From the NCBI GenBank assembly GCA_002298075.1, contig DBLW01000011.1:1-16823 (forward strand): a stretch of 16,823 bases of DNA, written 5' to 3'. This DNA comes from Bacteroidales bacterium UBA714 (GTDB lineage: Bacteria; Bacteroidota; Bacteroidia; Bacteroidales; UBA932). Shown in pieces: positions 14,172 to 16,823 of the stretch. Position 1 is the stretch's first letter. Each line of letters begins with the position of its first letter. A program made the translations under genes and the position numbers. The notes beneath the pieces were generated by a model, which was not told the origin of the DNA, ran no database searches, and saw only the letters and a program-made list of their open reading frames with translations.

Positions 14172-16219
14172 GTAGTATGAAAAATATAGGCAGAATGATT
14201 TTAACGGCTGCACTTGTGGCCGGATTGTACGCCGTTGCAGCGGCGCAGCAGCCTCAGATGATTGAAATTCCGGCCGGGACTTTCATGATGGGAGGGCCTG
14301 GAGATGGAGAGGATTTTGATGAGGCTCCTGCCCATGCCGTGACCTTCACCATGCCTTTCAGGATGAGTGTCACTGAGGTTACCAATGAGCAATATGAAAT
14401 GTTTGACCCCTCGCACAAGGCTCTTAGGGGACATTATTGGGGAATTTCCACGGAGGATGACGAGGCTGTGACAATGGTCAGCTGGGAGGATGCTGCTGCA
14501 TATTGCCGCTGGCTCAGTGCAAGGACGGGCAAGAATTACAGGCTTCCTACAGAAGCTGAGTGGGAATATGCGTGCCGTGCCGGCAGTGATTCTCATTTCT
14601 GGAACGGTGAAAATCTTGACAGTCTGTGCATGCGGAACCAGAAGACCATGCGTAATCTGAAGAAAGTGCCTCTTAAGACAGGGGTGACTCCGGCCAATCC
14701 TTTCGGGCTCAAGGAAATGCATGGTAACGTTGAGGAGTGGTGCCTTGACTGGTACGGGCCATATTCCGGCGAAATGCAGACAGACCCTTGCGGCCCTTCC
14801 GACGGCTTGTACAGGGTTACCAGGGGAGGAAGCCACAGCACTCCGGCTCGTTACCTGAGGAGCCGCAACAGGATGGCGGCCCTGCCTTTGGACAGGCATT
14901 CTCAGATAGGCTTCAGGGTGGTGGAGTCCGAGACGCTGCTCAATCATTATGACCCTGAGGCGGACTGCATTCAGCGCAATATGGCAGATGTCTCCCAAAA
15001 GACGGCCGTATGGAAGAAAGTCAATCCGCGAAAGCCCGTGTTCATGCCGCCGCAGGTCTTTGTCCGGGAGCCTGAACATGAAAGTATGCCGCATACTCCG
15101 TTCTACAGTCATAATCACCAGCCGGCCTTGACATGGTGCGATAACGGGGATCTTCTTGCCATATGGTTTTCTTGTGATGACGAAAAAGGTCGTGAGCAGG
15201 TGGTGCTGGCCTCGCGTTTGAGAAAAGGTGCCGGAGAATGGGACGAGGCTTCCATGTTTTTCCATATACCGGACAGGAATGTGACAGGAAGTTCGCTTCT
15301 TAATGACGGAAAGGGCAGGCTGTGGCATTTCAACGGGGTCGCAAACAGCGGTGACTGGCAGAATCTTGCCCTTACGCTGCGCACGAGTACCGACAACGGG
15401 TGTACATGGAGCCGTCCTGAGCTTATAGAGCCAGAGCATGCAAAGAGGCATCAGGTCATTGCCGGACCGGTAATCACCTCTGACGGGACTATGATACAGA
15501 CTTGTGATGCAGGACCAGGTGGCGGGCCGGAGGGCACTTCTGTCCATATCAGCAAGGATGGAGGCAAGACATGGACTGACCCTTGGAATGGAGAGCAGAT
15601 GGTGACGCCGGAGGACGGCGGCAGCGGTCCTTCCATTGCAGGCATACATGGCGCGATAGTGGAGCTTGCTGACGGACGGCTCATGACAGTCGGAAGGGGG
15701 GTCGGAATAAGGGGAGCTGACGGGAAACTGCATTTGCCGCAGAGCTTCTCCTCTGACGGGGGAAAATCATGGACCTACAGGGCTATGCCTGATTTCCTGC
15801 CCATATGGAGCGGGCAGAGAGTTACCATGAGGCGTCTTGCGGAAGGGCCGATTATGCTCGTTTCGTTCACCGGGCACCCTGACAAGGGCAAAGGAGAGTC
15901 TTATGGGATGGAATTCCTGGACTCGGAAGGTAATGCCTTTACTGGATATGGCATGTTCGTCGCCCTGTCGTTCGATGAGGGTGTCACATGGCCTGTGCGC
16001 AGGCTCGTCACGGACGGTGTGGAGCGTACTCTTGACGGGGGCGCATGGACACGTGAGTTCACAATGGACGCCTCTCATGCAGAGACAAAGGGTTATCTGG
16101 CAAGCGTGCAGACACCTGACGGCATGATACATCTCATCAGCAGCCGTCTCCACTACCGGTTCAATCTTGCGTGGATTCTTTCAGGCAGGAAAATGACGGA
16201 TTTTCAAAAACGGAATTAA
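14168..16219 (+). CDS. Exported fusion: FGE/SUMF1-like domain plus BNR sialidase-like propeller
   Basis: This 683-residue exported protein has a signal peptide with likely cleavage after A26 (AVAAA/QQ). Residues about 30-252 are a formylglycine-generating-enzyme-like (FGE/SUMF1) domain: IEIPAGTFMMGG, TEVTNEQYEMF, YRLPTEAEWEYACRAG, GNVEEWCLDWYG, RGGS and IGFRVV. Residues about 295-675 form a BNR/Asp-box propeller with four Asp boxes, STDNGCTW (407), SKDGGKTW (462), SSDGGKSW (528) and SFDEGVTW (601). It probably resembles the BNR_2 group often labelled exo-alpha-sialidase. The usual FGE active-site cysteine pair (RGGSxxCxxxxC) is replaced by T225 and L230, so true formylglycine formation is unlikely. 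No FRIP-like sialidase motif is seen, so the glycosidic specificity is open. The start overlaps the previous stop (ATGA), with an alternative ATG at 14177. It is the main candidate for cleaving or binding the glycan of this locus. Confidence 0.88.
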   Translation: MSSMKNIGRMILTAALVAGLYAVAAAQQPQMIEIPAGTFMMGGPGDGEDFDEAPAHAVTFTMPFRMSVTEVTNEQYEMFDPSHKALRGHYWGISTEDDEAVTMVSWEDAAAYCRWLSARTGKNYRLPTEAEWEYACRAGSDSHFWNGENLDSLCMRNQKTMRNLKKVPLKTGVTPANPFGLKEMHGNVEEWCLDWYGPYSGEMQTDPCGPSDGLYRVTRGGSHSTPARYLRSRNRMAALPLDRHSQIGFRVVESETLLNHYDPEADCIQRNMADVSQKTAVWKKVNPRKPVFMPPQVFVREPEHESMPHTPFYSHNHQPALTWCDNGDLLAIWFSCDDEKGREQVVLASRLRKGAGEWDEASMFFHIPDRNVTGSSLLNDGKGRLWHFNGVANSGDWQNLALTLRTSTDNGCTWSRPELIEPEHAKRHQVIAGPVITSDGTMIQTCDAGPGGGPEGTSVHISKDGGKTWTDPWNGEQMVTPEDGGSGPSIAGIHGAIVELADGRLMTVGRGVGIRGADGKLHLPQSFSSDGGKSWTYRAMPDFLPIWSGQRVTMRRLAEGPIMLVSFTGHPDKGKGESYGMEFLDSEGNAFTGYGMFVALSFDEGVTWPVRRLVTDGVERTLDGGAWTREFTMDASHAETKGYLASVQTPDGMIHLISSRLHYRFNLAWILSGRKMTDFQKRN

Positions 16220-16231
16220 AACTCGTAAAGA

Positions 16232-16823
16232 ATGAAATCTTATATGAAAACCATGATGGCATGCATCTGTGCTGCTGCAGTCATGTATTTGGCGGGCTCA
16301 TGTTCGGACAATGTGCCGGTAGTGAATCCAAAGCCGGTCATGCCATCCGCAGACATTGTTCTTGGCATGGTACACTCTGGTGATATTATGCTTGAGGACG
16401 TTATTGTTACGGACGGATACAATTTCACGAAAACAGACAGGAACGGGCAGTTTACCTTGCATCTTTCGGACAATGCCGAATATGTGTATGTGGTATCTCC
16501 TTCAGGATATGTGTGTGATTACAGCTCCGGTGCTCCTGAGTTCTACAGGAAAGCGTCTTCCAAGACATTTGACTTTGACCTGCTGCCTGTGCAGTCTGCA
16601 GAAGATTATTCTCTGGTGGTGATGGCTGACCCGCAGACCAAGAATGATGAACAGTTCGGCAAATTCTGTGCGGCTCCTTTGGCCGATCTCTCGTCAGTAT
16701 GCAAGGCGAGGGCCGCAGAACGCTTCACGGCAGGAATCTGTCTCGGGGGTGTGGTGCAGGACGCGATGGAATTGCTTCCGGAGTATAAGTCAATGATGAA
16801 GGAAACCGGTGTGCCTTTCTATG
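16232..16823 (+). CDS. Calcineurin-like phosphoesterase lipoprotein, cut by the right edge
   Basis: The frame is open from an ATG at 16232 to the end of the window (197 complete codons), 12 bp after the previous gene, so it is probably in the same operon. A signal ending in YLAGSC marks C24 as the lipidated cysteine. Residues about 40-115 resemble the N-terminal beta domain of Bacteroidota calcineurin-like phosphoesterases (MetallophosN type): VIVTDGYNFTKTDRNGQFTL and YVVSPSGYVCDY. The catalytic domain starts at VVMADPQT, where D133-P-Q135 is this family's form of the D-x-H motif. The next expected metal motif, normally LGD, reads LGG (G173, in GICLGGVVQD), so one ligand appears missing. The family typically cleaves phosphate esters; the substrate here is unknown. 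An alternative start is the ATG at 16244. Confidence 0.85.
   Translation, partial: MKSYMKTMMACICAAAVMYLAGSCSDNVPVVNPKPVMPSADIVLGMVHSGDIMLEDVIVTDGYNFTKTDRNGQFTLHLSDNAEYVYVVSPSGYVCDYSSGAPEFYRKASSKTFDFDLLPVQSAEDYSLVVMADPQTKNDEQFGKFCAAPLADLSSVCKARAAERFTAGICLGGVVQDAMELLPEYKSMMKETGVPFY

Noticed and set aside
14201..15733. 510-codon open frame on the minus strand opposite the FGE/BNR gene
   Set aside because: It lies entirely opposite a strongly supported gene, has no recognisable domain, and its composition is what an antisense frame of a codon-biased gene produces.
14168..16219. Calling this gene a true sialidase (GH33)
   Set aside because: Asp boxes mark the propeller fold only. No FRIP-type motif or arginine triad could be identified by eye, so the specificity is left open.
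14168..16219. Calling this gene a functional sulfatase-maturing FGE
   Set aside because: The catalytic cysteine pair is missing and no sulfatase gene is visible in the window.

Overview
This window looks like a piece of a Bacteroidota chromosome, most likely order Bacteroidales. The evidence is a SusC/SusD outer-membrane pair, a BACON-type lipoprotein, Bacteroidota-style promoters (TTTG, about 20 bp, TAnnTTTG), AT-rich gene leaders without strong Shine-Dalgarno sequences, and several lipoprotein signals. I cannot name a genus from sequence alone. No rRNA, tRNA, CRISPR array, insertion sequence or origin was seen.

Left part (1-2995): a very AT-rich spacer separates a possible minus-strand gene leaving the left edge (1-57) from a small plus-strand zinc-ribbon protein (293-706). 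The spacer holds an 18-bp palindrome built on TGTAAAAA plus two more direct copies. Next is a lipoprotein M3-family metallopeptidase (dcp-like, 798-2891), closed by a clear rho-independent terminator at 2951-2991.

Middle and right part (2996-16823): after about 350 bp without a gene comes a locus organised like a polysaccharide utilisation locus (PUL), all on the plus strand. It starts with a LacI-family regulator (3420-4445), whose promoter overlaps an ATAACGTTAT palindrome. A related site sits just before the next gene, an L-fucose isomerase (fucI, 4562-6340). Tightly packed behind it are SusC (6385-9663), SusD (9665-11257), a 958-residue BACON-like lipoprotein with a duplicated C-terminal-type domain (11295-14171), a fusion of a formylglycine-generating-enzyme-like domain with a BNR/sialidase-like propeller (14168-16219), and a calcineurin-like phosphoesterase lipoprotein cut by the right edge (16232-16823). 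Gaps are 1-44 bp or overlapping, with no terminator between them, so one operon is likely.

Inferred working model: the LacI protein senses a sugar released from a glycan and controls itself and the operon. The BACON lipoprotein and SusD capture the glycan at the cell surface and SusC imports it. The FGE/BNR fusion and the phosphoesterase modify or cut it, and FucI isomerises a released L-fucose or D-arabinose-type sugar. No classical glycoside hydrolase, sulfatase, fuculokinase or aldolase is visible in the window, so either the locus continues to the right or its chemistry is carried by the atypical proteins here. Two of these proteins lack residues normally expected at their active sites (FGE cysteines; one phosphoesterase metal ligand).
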